Shown: positions 45,394-55,209, numbered from the stretch's first letter. The stretch is 64,000 nt of DNA from UBA7359 sp963976795 (GCA_963976795.1 CAXBLT010000006.1:62001-126000); one strand, 5' to 3'. Notes: generated by a model from the letters alone, not told the origin. Program-made: numbers and translations.

Positions 45394-47778
45394 TCACGCC
45401 TCAACTCCGGCAATATATAGCCATGTATCAATAACAGTATCTGGATTTAAAGAGATACTCTCAATACCTTCATCTAATAACCATTTTGCAAGATCCGGGT
45501 GATCAGAAGGTCCTTGGCCGCAAATACCGACATACTTCCCGGCATTTTTACAGGCTTTGATGGCGCGACTTAGCATAAACTTCACTGCTTCATCGCGTTC
45601 ATCAAACAAATCGGAAACCAGTCCTGAGTCTCGATCAAGTGCTAAGGTTAATTGCGTCATATCATTAGAACCAATTGAGAAACCATCAAAATATTCAAGA
45701 AACTGTTCAGCCAAGATTGCATTACTCGGAACCTCGCACATCATAATCAATTTTAAACCTTCTTTTCCTCTCTCCAGACCATATTTTGCTAATAACTCAA
45801 CGACTTGCTTCGCCTGTCCTACAGTGCGCACGAAGGGAACCATAACCCATACATTGGCCAAGCCCATATCTTCTCGTACATAACGTAGGGCACGACATTC
45901 CAGCTCAAAACATGCTTCAAACTCATCTGACAAGTAACGTGACGTACCTCGATAACCTATCATAGGGTTTTCTTCTTTCGGTTCATATCGCTCGCCACCA
46001 AGTAAATTAGCATACTCATTAGATTTGAAATCAGATAGACGTACGATAACCGGGTTAGGCGCGAATGCAGCAGCCAATGTAGATATACCTTCGGCCAGGT
46101 TCTGCACATAGAAATCGACAGGACTTGCATAGGCTCCGATACGCTCATCTATAGATGCTTTTATCGATGCTTCTTGATCACCGTATTCCAGTAACGCTCT
46201 TGGGTGGATACCAATCTTGTTATTTATAATAAATTCCAGTCGTGCCAAACCAACACCTGCATTTGGAATAGACGCAAATGACATTGCCTTACCTGGGTTA
46301 CCCACATTCATCATGATTTTTAACGGTGCTGGCGGCATGTTGTCTAGTTCTGCGCGGTTGACCTGAAAGTCCAGTTTACCTTCATAAACGTGTCCATTTT
46401 CTCCTTCAGAACAAACCACCGTGACAACGTCATTATAATTTATCTTCTCAGTCGCATCACCACACCCTACGACGGCGGGAACACCCAGTTCGCGTGCAAT
46501 AATTGCAGCATGACAGGTTCGTCCACCGCGGTTAGTCACTATCGCCGATGCGCGCTTCATTATCGGCTCCCAGTCAGGATCCGTCATTTCCGTTACTAAG
46601 ACATCACCATCTTGCAGGTCGTCCATATCTTCCAACCTTTCGATGACTTTTGCTTTACCTGCCCCTATTTTCTGGCCTATTGCAGCGCCACTAATAAGCA
46701 AGTTACCTTTTTCATTTAGCTGATAACGTTCGATTACATTTGTATTCTCTCGGCTTTGTACTGTCTCAGGGCGCGCCTGGACAATGTAGATTTTCTTACT
46801 CTCGCCATCCAAAGCCCATTCGATATCCATAGGACGGCCGTAATGCTTTTCAATTATCACCGCCTGCCGAGCAAGTTCTTCTAATTGCTCATCATTAAGG
46901 CAAAAGACCGAAGACTCTTCAGGTGGGACATTAACTGTTTTTACCAATTCACCATTACTAGAATCTTCGTTATATATCATTTTAATCGCTTTGCTGCCGA
47001 CACTACGACTTAATACTGATGGCTTATGCTGCGCTAATGATTTTTTATAGACATAGTATTCATCCGGGTTTACTGCACCTTGCACTACCGTTTCGCCTAA
47101 ACCATAACTACCCGTAATAAATACAGCATCATCAAAACCAGACTCTGTGTCCAGAGTAAACATTACACCACTTACGCCTAGATCGCTGCGCACCATGCGT
47201 TGTAAACCTGCTGATAAAGCAACTTCTTCATGGGCAAAGTTTTGATGTACGCGATAAGCAATAGCTCGATCATTATATAAAGATGCAAAGACCTCTTTAA
47301 CTCTTAGTAGCACATCATCAATACCACGCACATTTAAAAATGTCTCTTGCTGACCTGCAAATGAAGCATCAGGTAAGTCTTCAGCAGTTGCAGAAGACCG
47401 TACGGCAATAGAACAGTCTTTATCTCCACCGCTCATTTCTTGATAAGCATTTTCCATGGATTCTCGTAACAACGTTTGGAATGGTGCTTCGATAATCCAT
47501 TGACGGATTTCTTTGCCAGCTGTCGTCAACTGCTTCACATCATCGACATTTAACCCTTGCAGTCTAAGTTCTATGCGTTCACGTAATTTATTATGTTCAA
47601 GAAAATCCCAAAAAGCCTTTGCTGTTGTGGCATACCCCCCCGGCACACTAACACCAGCACCAGATAGATTGCTGATCATTTCTCCCAGTGATGCATTTTT
47701 GCCACCAACAAGTCCCACATCTCCCATGCCCAAGTTTTGTAGTGGCATGATGTAGTCATTTGAAATCAATTTTGTCAT
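45394..47778 (-). CDS. ppsA: Phosphoenolpyruvate synthase
   Basis: Converts pyruvate and ATP to PEP, AMP and phosphate; it is the gluconeogenic entry from three-carbon compounds. The 794-residue protein has the N-terminal ATP-grasp pyruvate-phosphate dikinase domain (VRSSATAEDLPDASFAGQQE), the phospho-histidine domain (GGRTCHAAI) and the C-terminal PEP-binding barrel (GSNDMTQLTL, CGQGPSDHP). It follows its regulator ppsR by 41 bases on the same strand. In this setting it would recycle pyruvate made by the methylcitrate cycle. Confidence 0.96.
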   Translation of the reverse strand: MTKLISNDYIMPLQNLGMGDVGLVGGKNASLGEMISNLSGAGVSVPGGYATTAKAFWDFLEHNKLRERIELRLQGLNVDDVKQLTTAGKEIRQWIIEAPFQTLLRESMENAYQEMSGGDKDCSIAVRSSATAEDLPDASFAGQQETFLNVRGIDDVLLRVKEVFASLYNDRAIAYRVHQNFAHEEVALSAGLQRMVRSDLGVSGVMFTLDTESGFDDAVFITGSYGLGETVVQGAVNPDEYYVYKKSLAQHKPSVLSRSVGSKAIKMIYNEDSSNGELVKTVNVPPEESSVFCLNDEQLEELARQAVIIEKHYGRPMDIEWALDGESKKIYIVQARPETVQSRENTNVIERYQLNEKGNLLISGAAIGQKIGAGKAKVIERLEDMDDLQDGDVLVTEMTDPDWEPIMKRASAIVTNRGGRTCHAAIIARELGVPAVVGCGDATEKINYNDVVTVVCSEGENGHVYEGKLDFQVNRAELDNMPPAPLKIMMNVGNPGKAMSFASIPNAGVGLARLEFIINNKIGIHPRALLEYGDQEASIKASIDERIGAYASPVDFYVQNLAEGISTLAAAFAPNPVIVRLSDFKSNEYANLLGGERYEPKEENPMIGYRGTSRYLSDEFEACFELECRALRYVREDMGLANVWVMVPFVRTVGQAKQVVELLAKYGLERGKEGLKLIMMCEVPSNAILAEQFLEYFDGFSIGSNDMTQLTLALDRDSGLVSDLFDERDEAVKFMLSRAIKACKNAGKYVGICGQGPSDHPDLAKWLLDEGIESISLNPDTVIDTWLYIAGVEA

Positions 47779-47819
47779 AGCTTTTCTTTCTCAATAAACC
47801 TTTAAGATTAAATTTCTAT

Positions 47820-48650
47820 TTAGTTGTTCTTTAATAACTGTTTTTCCTTCACTACATTTACTGCGATCTCCTCGATAGACATAGCCGTTGAATCAAGAAT
47901 AAATATGCCCGCTTTTTCCATCATTATTCCTGCATGTTTAACTTCATGCTGACATTTTTTCAAAGTCGCATAAACAGTATTTGGTCGGCGTTGTTGTCGA
48001 ATAGCACTGAGTTGATCGGCACGGATCGTCAGGCCAACTATTTTATCCAGATACGGTAATAAAAACCCAGGTAATTTATCATTATCAAGGTCATCATCGG
48101 TTAATGGATAATTAGCTGCTTTTATCGAGAAATGCATTGCTAAATATAGACAAGTTGGTGTTTTTGCAGAACGTGACACACCAACCAGGATAACATCGGC
48201 CTTATCAAATAAATTCGTTCTGATACCATCATCATTTTTAAGTGTAAAGTCGATAGCGTCCATTTGCTTTTTATAATCTTCATCACCAAATTCTTCGTGT
48301 GCTTTACCAATCGTATGAGATGATTTGATCTGTAAACTCTTTTCGAGTGGCTCTATAAACGAATTAAATAAACTAATGACACAGGCGTCGGTTGAAGAAA
48401 TAAACTGTTGAATCTCATCGTTGACCAATGTGCTGAACACAATCGGCTGTACACCACTGGCCTCGTATTCGCGCTGTATCTCACCTGCAACAAAATGAGC
48501 TTCCATTTCGGTAATGACAAATGCGAAGGTTCTATCTATAAACTCAACACTATCAAACTGAGAGAGTAAACTTTGGCCAAGTGACTCAGCCGTTTTTCCT
48601 GTTCGATCAGAAACATAAAAAACAGCACGTTTATTTTGTTTATTATCCAT
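47820..48650 (-). CDS. ppsR: PEP synthase regulatory kinase/pyrophosphorylase (PpsR)
   Basis: Bifunctional enzyme that inactivates PEP synthase by ADP-dependent phosphorylation of a threonine next to the catalytic histidine, and reactivates it by phosphate-dependent removal. The 276-residue protein has the VSDRTGKTAE start and the GVSRSAKTPTCLYLA P-loop-like motif of the DUF299 family. It is cotranscribed with ppsA, unlike the divergent arrangement in E. coli. A terminator separates it from prpC upstream. Confidence 0.95.
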   Translation of the reverse strand: MDNKQNKRAVFYVSDRTGKTAESLGQSLLSQFDSVEFIDRTFAFVITEMEAHFVAGEIQREYEASGVQPIVFSTLVNDEIQQFISSTDACVISLFNSFIEPLEKSLQIKSSHTIGKAHEEFGDEDYKKQMDAIDFTLKNDDGIRTNLFDKADVILVGVSRSAKTPTCLYLAMHFSIKAANYPLTDDDLDNDKLPGFLLPYLDKIVGLTIRADQLSAIRQQRRPNTVYATLKKCQHEVKHAGIMMEKAGIFILDSTAMSIEEIAVNVVKEKQLLKNN

Positions 48651-48680
48651 TATTGATCTTTATAACAAATAAACCAGCTC

Positions 48681-48707
48681 AGAAAAACAAAAGCCATCAG
48701 AGATGGC
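48681..48707 (-). terminator. Intrinsic terminator of the prp operon
   Basis: On the minus strand GCCATC-TCT-GATGGC is followed directly by TTTTGTTTTT, about 60 bases after the prpC stop and before ppsR. Confidence 0.78.
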
Positions 48708-48770
48708 AAAGGTTTTGATTGCTTGTAACTGTTTAATTTTTACAATTAATCACTTGTTTTCTATAAAGGA

Positions 48771-49925
48771 TTACTTACGTTTACTAATTGGTACAAATTT
48801 TTGATTATGTGGTCCAACATAATTAGCACTAGGACGAATGATCTTTCCATCTTCACGTTGTTCAATGACATGTGCTGCCCAACCAGAAGTGCGTGAAATT
48901 ACAAACAATGGAGTAAACATCGCTGTGGGAACATTCATCAATGAATAAGATACCGCTGAATACCAGTCCAGATTAGGAAACATCTTCTTTTCTGCCCACA
49001 TTACCTTTTCAAGTCGTTCAGCAACTTTATACATTTTCAGATTCTTAGCTTGCGTGCCCAATCGTTTCGCCACATCTCTGATCATTTTATTACGAGGATC
49101 ACCTGTAGTATAAACAGGATGTCCAAAACCAATGACTATTTCTTTACGAGCCATACGTTCTTTTATATCAGCCTCCGCTTCATCCGGGCTTGCGTAACGT
49201 GATTGGATATCAAATGCAACCTCGTTCGCACCACCATGCTTTGGTCCGCGCAACGCACCAATGGCTCCAGTTATGCTGGAAAACATATCTGATCCAGTTC
49301 CTGCAATAACACGACCGGTAAATGTTGAAGCGTTATACTCATGTTCGGCATAAAGGTTTAATGAGGTATGCATTGCTCGAACCCATGCGGCAGAAGGTTT
49401 CTTACCATGTAAAAGATGTAAAAAATGGCCGCCAATAGAATCGTCATCTGTTTCAACTTCAATGCGGGTACCATTAACTGCATAGTGGTACCAATAGAGC
49501 AACATTGAACCAAAGCTGGCCATCAATTTATCTGCAATATCTCTTGCACCAGCTGAATTATGATCTTCTTTTTCAGGCATTACTGCACCTAATACAGAAC
49601 AACCCGTTCGTAATACGTCCATTGGATGAGCCGAAGGTGATAATTGCTCCAACGAATTCTTCACTGCGATGGGCAAACCACGCAATAATTTCAATTTAGT
49701 TTTATAGGCAGTGAGTTCAGCCGTTGTTGGTAATTTTCCATGCACCAATAGATGGGCAATTTCTTCAAACTCACAGGTATCAGCAATATCCAAAATATCG
49801 TAGCCACGATAATGCAGATCATTTCCTGTTAAACCAACGGTGCATAAGGCTGTATTCCCAGCAGCAGTCCCACTTAAAGCAACGGACTTCTTAGGCTTGG
49901 GCTTTTGTATTGTTTTCTTGGTCAT
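48771..49925 (-). CDS. prpC: 2-methylcitrate synthase
   Basis: Condenses propionyl-CoA with oxaloacetate in the methylcitrate cycle. The 384-residue protein has the citrate-synthase catalytic segments HEYNASTFT, GPKHGGANE and GFGHPVY, and the short length and prp context mark it as PrpC rather than GltA. Its ATG overlaps the prpB stop by four bases. Some PrpC enzymes also accept acetyl-CoA. Confidence 0.93.
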   Translation of the reverse strand: MTKKTIQKPKPKKSVALSGTAAGNTALCTVGLTGNDLHYRGYDILDIADTCEFEEIAHLLVHGKLPTTAELTAYKTKLKLLRGLPIAVKNSLEQLSPSAHPMDVLRTGCSVLGAVMPEKEDHNSAGARDIADKLMASFGSMLLYWYHYAVNGTRIEVETDDDSIGGHFLHLLHGKKPSAAWVRAMHTSLNLYAEHEYNASTFTGRVIAGTGSDMFSSITGAIGALRGPKHGGANEVAFDIQSRYASPDEAEADIKERMARKEIVIGFGHPVYTTGDPRNKMIRDVAKRLGTQAKNLKMYKVAERLEKVMWAEKKMFPNLDWYSAVSYSLMNVPTAMFTPLFVISRTSGWAAHVIEQREDGKIIRPSANYVGPHNQKFVPISKRK

Positions 49926-50812
49926 GGATTGTCTCCCGAAAATAATTCATCCAGTTTTTGTTCATAATCGTGATACGCAAGGTAATCATAAAGTTCTGCT
50001 CGGCTCTGCATTAGATCGATTACATTTTTTTGAGTGCCTTCTTTACGCAAGCTCGAATAAACTTTAAGTGCTGCGGCATTCATTGCACGAAATGCTGATA
50101 GTGGATACAGCGCCAGACTGACATTGACAGAGGCCAGTTCTTCGGTTGAAAATAAAGGTGTTGAACCAAATTCAGTAATATTAGCCAGCACTGGCACACC
50201 GACAGCATCGACAAATTTTTGATACATGCTGAGTTCAGTCATCGCTTCGGGAAAAATCATGTCCGCACCCGCTTCAACGCAAGCGCATGCACGATCAATC
50301 GCTGCATCTAGTCCTTCTACTGATAAGGCATCTGTTCTCGCCATAATCACGAAGTCAGGGTCTGTCTTGGCATCAACAGCCGCCTTAATCCTGTCGACCA
50401 TCTCTCCTTGAGTAACTATCGCTTTATTGGGACGATGGCCACAACGTTTTTGTTGAACTTGATCCTCAATATGAACCGCACCAGCTCCTGCTTTGATCAT
50501 TGATCGTATTGTTCTTGCTATATTAAATGCACCGCCCCAGCCAGTATCAATATCAACCAACACAGGTAACTCGGTAACATCTGTAATACGACGGAGATCA
50601 GTTAACACATCTTCCAAACTTGTAATACCCAGGTCAGGTATGCCACATGATCCTGCAGCGACACCACCTCCGGAAATATATAAAGCTTTATATCCAGTAG
50701 CATCAGCTAAACGTGCATGATAGGCATTTATAGCACCGACTACCTGTAATGGTTTTTCTTCTTCAACAGCAAGCCGAAACCGTGCTCCTGCTGATATCAA
50801 TTTATTACTCAT
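49922..50812 (-). CDS. prpB: 2-methylisocitrate lyase
   Basis: Splits 2-methylisocitrate into pyruvate and succinate. The 296-residue protein of the isocitrate-lyase superfamily has the active-site loop KRCGH (K122-H126, with catalytic C124) and the metal-site segments VDIDTGWGG and HIEDQ. It is preceded by a GntR regulator gene (21 bases away) and coupled to prpC. The dehydratase (prpD, or acnD with prpF) is not in the window. Confidence 0.95.
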   Translation of the reverse strand: MSNKLISAGARFRLAVEEEKPLQVVGAINAYHARLADATGYKALYISGGGVAAGSCGIPDLGITSLEDVLTDLRRITDVTELPVLVDIDTGWGGAFNIARTIRSMIKAGAGAVHIEDQVQQKRCGHRPNKAIVTQGEMVDRIKAAVDAKTDPDFVIMARTDALSVEGLDAAIDRACACVEAGADMIFPEAMTELSMYQKFVDAVGVPVLANITEFGSTPLFSTEELASVNVSLALYPLSAFRAMNAAALKVYSSLRKEGTQKNVIDLMQSRAELYDYLAYHDYEQKLDELFSGDNP

Positions 50813-50833
50813 TTAAAGTGACTTCCTGTTTGA

Positions 50834-51523
50834 TTAATCTGTAATGGCTAAATGTTCATCAAGCATCTTTTCAACATTTATACGTGAACTTCTGATATGT
50901 CTCGACATTAAAAATTGTGCTAACTCACCATCATGCTGACGTATTGCATCAACAATTTGTCCATGTTCTACGAATGCTCGTGGCACACGTTTACTGACCA
51001 TGCCGAATTGATATCGGTAAAGACGGATCAAATGATAAAGGTCATTAGAAAACATATCGATTAAATGGAAGTTTTTACTGCCTTTAATTATCCGAAAATG
51101 GAAATCCATATCACCTTCTTTTTGATAGTAACTTTGGTCTTGTTTTATTTGATGCCGGTGTTTTTCAAGTAGCACATCGAGTTCGTTAATATCCTTATCA
51201 CTCATATTTTCTGCCGCCTGTCTTGCCGCCAAACCTTCCAGAGACTCCCGAATAAGGTAAATCTCAACCAAATGTTGTCGCGTTAATGTAACAACACGCG
51301 CTCCTACATTTGGTTTACGTTCGATTAAATTACATGTTTCAAGTCGACTTAGCGCCTCACGCAAAGGACCTCGACTGATACCAAATTCATTTGCCAAAGC
51401 CGGTTCACTAATTTTTGATCCAGCTGGTATAATCCCTTCTACAATTGCATTCTGTAATTTACTACAGACTGTATCTGCTATAGTTGAAGCGATGACTGGC
51501 TCATTTTCAAGCGGCTCAGACAT
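50834..51523 (-). CDS. GntR-family (FCD subfamily) regulator of the prp operon
   Basis: A transcriptional regulator with an N-terminal winged helix (about residues 14-80; SEPALANEFGISRGPLREALSRLE) and an FCD effector domain (about 90-220) that commonly binds a carboxylate through a metal. It is 229 residues long. It is the first gene of the operon regulator-prpB-prpC. Two ATTGT-GACAAT-type palindromes sit at its promoter, so it probably represses its own operon until methylcitrate or a related acid accumulates. This matches the PrpQ-type regulators known from other gammaproteobacteria, as recalled. Confidence 0.88.
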   Translation of the reverse strand: MSEPLENEPVIASTIADTVCSKLQNAIVEGIIPAGSKISEPALANEFGISRGPLREALSRLETCNLIERKPNVGARVVTLTRQHLVEIYLIRESLEGLAARQAAENMSDKDINELDVLLEKHRHQIKQDQSYYQKEGDMDFHFRIIKGSKNFHLIDMFSNDLYHLIRLYRYQFGMVSKRVPRAFVEHGQIVDAIRQHDGELAQFLMSRHIRSSRINVEKMLDEHLAITD

Positions 51524-51539
51524 AAATATTTAGCCTCAT

Positions 51540-51551
51540 ATTGTTGACAAT
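51540..51551. promoter_or_regulatory. Promoter-proximal GntR operator of the prp operon
   Basis: ATTGTTGACAAT (arms ATTGT and ACAAT) lies 17 bases before the regulator's start codon, just after a TATAGAT -10-like sequence read on the minus strand. Confidence 0.68.
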
Positions 51552-51601
51552 CTATCTATAAAAAGCGGATTTATTCGTTTAATTTAACATTTCATATCAT
51601 A

Positions 51602-51613
51602 ATTGTCGACAAT
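51602..51613. promoter_or_regulatory. Promoter-distal GntR operator of the prp operon
   Basis: ATTGTCGACAAT is a perfect 12-bp palindrome centred 62 bases from the first copy, about six helical turns. The likely core promoter (TTAAAC, 17 bases, ATAGAT) lies between the two sites. Confidence 0.68.
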
Positions 51614-51638
51614 ATAGCGATGATTATGATCAAATTTC

Positions 51639-52967
51639 TTAAAATAAAACAATCATGCCTAGACCCATAACAAAACCAGACCATAACAATATTACAGTGC
51701 AATAACCCATAATATCCTTGATACCCAACCCCACTATACCTAGTAGAGGGAGTGCCCAAAAAGGTTGAACCATATTAGTCCATGCATCCCCAAAGGCAAC
51801 CGCCATGGCTACATGATTGAGGGGAACTCCAAGCGCTTGAGCGGCAGGAATAACGATCGGGGCTTGCACTGCCCATTGACCACCACCTGAAGGAACAAAA
51901 AAGTTAACTATACCCGCACTAAGAAAGGTAAATAAAGTAAATGTGTCTGCTGTCGAGATACCAATAAACCACTCACTAATCGAAACAGCCAGGCCTGAAC
52001 TCACCATCATTCCCATAATTCCGGCATAAAGAGGAAACTGCAATACAATTCCTGTTGTACTTTTGATCGCTTCATTCAAAGCCCGTAAATAATTTGCGGG
52101 GTTTTTTTGTAATAAAAGTCCTACCATCAGGAAGATCATATTAAGGCTATTGAGCCCGAGTTTCCCCCCATCTATAAAATAACCCAGGAGATAGTAGAGA
52201 CCCATACCACTCAATAATAAGGAGACCAGCGTGCTATTTTCAAGTTTTTCGGCGGGCGTCATATCGCTAGTTATCGATGGAGACTCTTCTTCATTATCTC
52301 TTAACACTGCTGGTATTTCTTTTACTTGATCCGGAGTTGGCATCATTAAGCGATACACTATTGGAACAGTCAAAATTAATAATGCACAGATTGTTAGCAC
52401 TTCTGAACTAAAGATAGTCTCGCCGACTGGAATCGAGCGTCCACCCAATAGTTGCCCCAGACTATCGCCATCAGCAACTGCAATTTTTAGTGGAATCGTA
52501 CCAGAAAGACCGGCATGCCAAATCAACATACCTGAATAAGCCGCTGCAACCAGTAGAGGATAGTGTATGCCTTTTATTCTTTGTGCAATTTCTCTTGCAA
52601 AAAGTCCGCTGGCAATTAAACCAAAACCCCAGTTAACCCACCCAGAGAGCAAAGCAATAACCGTCATTAACATTATCGCTTGGCCTGGCGTCTTGGCGAC
52701 ACCTCCGACCAAATATAAAAGTCTCTTTACAAGTGGTGTCTTCGCCAGCACATAACCCGTAACCAATGTCAGAAGCGCTTGCATAGAGAAGGTTAATAGA
52801 TTCCAGATTCCATCGCCCCAAAAATCAATCATCTGATTGACTGTTTTATCTTCTACAACGACGCCACTAATCAACACCACAAATGTAAGAATGATTGCGA
52901 ATAAAAATGCATCGGGTAACCAACGTTGCATTATGTTAGTGAAGAAAGTTGCCAATGATTGAATCAT
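51639..52967 (-). CDS. atoE: Short-chain fatty acid transporter (AtoE family)
   Basis: Inner-membrane transporter for short-chain acids such as butyrate, acetoacetate or propionate. The 442-residue protein has about a dozen hydrophobic segments and the family's FFVPSGGGQWAVQAP motif and GDAWTNMVQPFWALP segment. It is read towards the prp operon on the same strand. Its stop is 26 bases from the distal operator, so it is probably a separate transcription unit. In E. coli AtoE is grouped with the acetoacetate CoA-transferase, and scoAB lies 2 kb away here. Confidence 0.87.
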   Translation of the reverse strand: MIQSLATFFTNIMQRWLPDAFLFAIILTFVVLISGVVVEDKTVNQMIDFWGDGIWNLLTFSMQALLTLVTGYVLAKTPLVKRLLYLVGGVAKTPGQAIMLMTVIALLSGWVNWGFGLIASGLFAREIAQRIKGIHYPLLVAAAYSGMLIWHAGLSGTIPLKIAVADGDSLGQLLGGRSIPVGETIFSSEVLTICALLILTVPIVYRLMMPTPDQVKEIPAVLRDNEEESPSITSDMTPAEKLENSTLVSLLLSGMGLYYLLGYFIDGGKLGLNSLNMIFLMVGLLLQKNPANYLRALNEAIKSTTGIVLQFPLYAGIMGMMVSSGLAVSISEWFIGISTADTFTLFTFLSAGIVNFFVPSGGGQWAVQAPIVIPAAQALGVPLNHVAMAVAFGDAWTNMVQPFWALPLLGIVGLGIKDIMGYCTVILLWSGFVMGLGMIVLF

Positions 52968-53103
52968 GGCATGCCCCCCCTGTGATATGTTAGGCGTCTG
53001 TGGGTAGACGATAGACTGTATTATTATTTTTAAACTTTTATATAAATCATATTTTTTGCCAATCCATGCCCTAGCTATTATCTACTGATAATGCAGAAGG
53101 TTT

Positions 53104-53739
53104 TTATGCTTCAAAGCTAGCGCGTGCCGATACTTTTTCAAACCATATTTTTGTTCTATCATTCGTATCGGGTATATGGATCTCTACCCATTCGGCAAAC
53201 CCAATTGCACAAACAGCTGTGATATCAACCATTGTAAATTGTTCACCGGCCAGGTATGGCCCTTCTTCAAGGTATTTTTCTAACCACCAAAAAAAACGCT
53301 CCAGGGTTTGTGTGCCACGATCAATTAAAGCTGGTATAGCTGGTATATTGGCACTACCAGCGCCAGGAATGCTTCGATTTAAAAACTGCTCATGCTGATT
53401 TCGAAAGACTTCAGATGTGGATATCATGCCATCAAATTCCATCTTACGTTGTCGCATGGTAATGATAGCTTTCTCTTTTAGATCCCGCCCAAGTAATGCA
53501 GGCTCCGGTTGCACTTCTTCAAAATAACGACAGATAGCCATTGCTTCATCAATACGTGTCCCATCATCAAGTTCGAGTACGGGTAATAAACCGCGTGGAT
53601 TAATAGAAAGAAAACCATCTTTAAGATTCTCACCACCTAGAATATCTACTTCGACTTTTTCTAGCTCAATACCTTTTTCAGCTAAAAACATGCGTACACG
53701 TCGAGGATTTGGCGCTACATGGCAATCATATAATTTCAT
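53104..53739 (-). CDS. Glutathione S-transferase family protein
   Basis: A cytosolic GST of 211 residues with an N-terminal thioredoxin-like domain (CHVAPNPRRVRMFLAEKG, NPRGLLPVL, DEAMAICRY for glutathione binding) and a C-terminal helical domain (TMVDITAVCAIGFAEW). The substrate is unknown. It has about 90-135 base gaps on both sides, so it is probably monocistronic. Confidence 0.9.
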   Translation of the reverse strand: MKLYDCHVAPNPRRVRMFLAEKGIELEKVEVDILGGENLKDGFLSINPRGLLPVLELDDGTRIDEAMAICRYFEEVQPEPALLGRDLKEKAIITMRQRKMEFDGMISTSEVFRNQHEQFLNRSIPGAGSANIPAIPALIDRGTQTLERFFWWLEKYLEEGPYLAGEQFTMVDITAVCAIGFAEWVEIHIPDTNDRTKIWFEKVSARASFEA

Positions 53740-53832
53740 CTTTTTCTCTTCCAGTTTTATCGTCTAGATTTGCTGTAATATTTATCTAGTACAACATAGC
53801 TATTTTGATCGTAAAAATTTAAGCATTCTTAT

Positions 53833-54279
53833 TTATTCGCTGGGGATCTCAATTACTTCTTCCATCAGTACTTCAGTTAAATCCAACTTCCAAACTCCGT
53901 CTATAAAGACCCAATGATCGATTTCTTTTTCAATAATGGGAATAACATTAAACACATCACTGGCCTTGGTCCATGCATGTACTTGTGCTTTATTCCCGTT
54001 TACTTCAATAGCGGTCACACCACCATCAACAATATCAACCTGAGCTGATTGCATAACACCAACCCACTCTTCAACATACTTTTCTTTAGTTCTCCCATCT
54101 CGCATATTCTCTGTAACCATATCGTATGCCGTTGCAAAATCTTTTGATTGAACCGCATTAAAATATGTTTGTTGTAATGCTGCTATCGTTACGCTTGCTT
54201 CATCGCCTCCACACCAACCCACTCTGATCACAGAAAAAAGAAGTAACAGTGTAACTGTCATTATTTTTACTATATTCAT
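53833..54279 (-). CDS. Secreted NTF2/SnoaL-like protein (unknown)
   Basis: A 148-residue protein with a signal peptide (hydrophobic residues about 6-20, then GWCGGDE) and a small cone-like domain beginning ALQQTYFNAVQSKDFATAY and ending HWVFIDGVWKLDL. This resembles DUF4878/SnoaL-type lipoprotein-like proteins. The cysteine at 23 in GWCGG is not a classic lipobox. No function can be assigned, and it has no close operon partner. Confidence 0.72.
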   Translation of the reverse strand: MNIVKIMTVTLLLLFSVIRVGWCGGDEASVTIAALQQTYFNAVQSKDFATAYDMVTENMRDGRTKEKYVEEWVGVMQSAQVDIVDGGVTAIEVNGNKAQVHAWTKASDVFNVIPIIEKEIDHWVFIDGVWKLDLTEVLMEEVIEIPSE

Positions 54280-54543
54280 AATTTAGTATCCTTGAAGTTT
54301 AGGTTTAATAATGGCTGAGCTTAATATTTTTCTATCTGTTCTCGCGTTAGAGCATGACTACATTTGCCCAGATTAAGCTATAAGCAAGTCCAATTTTGAG
54401 CACTGCTAGTCAACTCTTCCAGTTGGTGCAAACAATTGTTTTGGATCATCCTGACTCCCAGCCCATAAGGTCAGGGAAGTACCATCATACTGTACTCTGC
54501 TGCTCCCCATATACATGAACTTAATTATGGAATTGTCATTTAA

Positions 54544-55194
54544 TCAGTTTGTTTTTAAATCAGGACTGACCGTGAATTCTGCTTCTGTTTTCTGTTTAAT
54601 TTCTTCCAATTCGACTCCAGGTGCTAATTCAATCAACATTGGTTTGTTTCCTTGAAAATCGAATACTGCCATATTCGTAATCAAGAGATCCGTTACATTA
54701 GAACCGGTCAATGGCAAATCACAAGCTTTAAGAAATTTAGGGCTACCATCTTTGGCTGTATGGTCCATTATAACGACGACCTTATTAACACCTGCTACTA
54801 GATCCATAGCACCACCCATGCCCTTAATCATCTTACCCGGGATCATCCAGTTAGCTAAATCACCATTTTGGGCGACTTGCATAGCACCTAAAATCGCCAG
54901 GTTAATATGGCCACCTCGAATCATGGCAAAACTATCTGCGCTTGAAAAATAACTCGTTTGTGGCAATTCTGAGATAGTTTGCTTACCTGCATTAATTAAA
55001 TCAGGATCGACTTGATCAGGATATGGGAACGGGCCCATACCAAGCATGCCGTTTTCACTTTCTAATATGACGTGTACATTATCGGGAATATAATTAGCCA
55101 CTAACGTTGGTATCCCTATTCCCAAATTGACATAAAACCCATCTTGTAACTCTTGCGCAGCACGTTGTGCTATTTCTTCTCTAGACCATGGCAT
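54544..55194 (-). CDS. scoB: 3-oxoacid CoA-transferase, subunit B
   Basis: Beta subunit of a family I CoA-transferase that moves CoA from succinyl-CoA (or acetyl-CoA) to acetoacetate or other 3-oxo or short acids. The 216-residue protein has the catalytic glutamate (E47) in LESENGMLG and the GIGIPTLVANYI segment. It follows the alpha subunit after 15 bases. It could equally be an AtoA-type enzyme. Confidence 0.92.
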   Translation of the reverse strand: MPWSREEIAQRAAQELQDGFYVNLGIGIPTLVANYIPDNVHVILESENGMLGMGPFPYPDQVDPDLINAGKQTISELPQTSYFSSADSFAMIRGGHINLAILGAMQVAQNGDLANWMIPGKMIKGMGGAMDLVAGVNKVVVIMDHTAKDGSPKFLKACDLPLTGSNVTDLLITNMAVFDFQGNKPMLIELAPGVELEEIKQKTEAEFTVSPDLKTN

Positions 55195-55209
55195 AATTAA
55201 AATCCTCTA

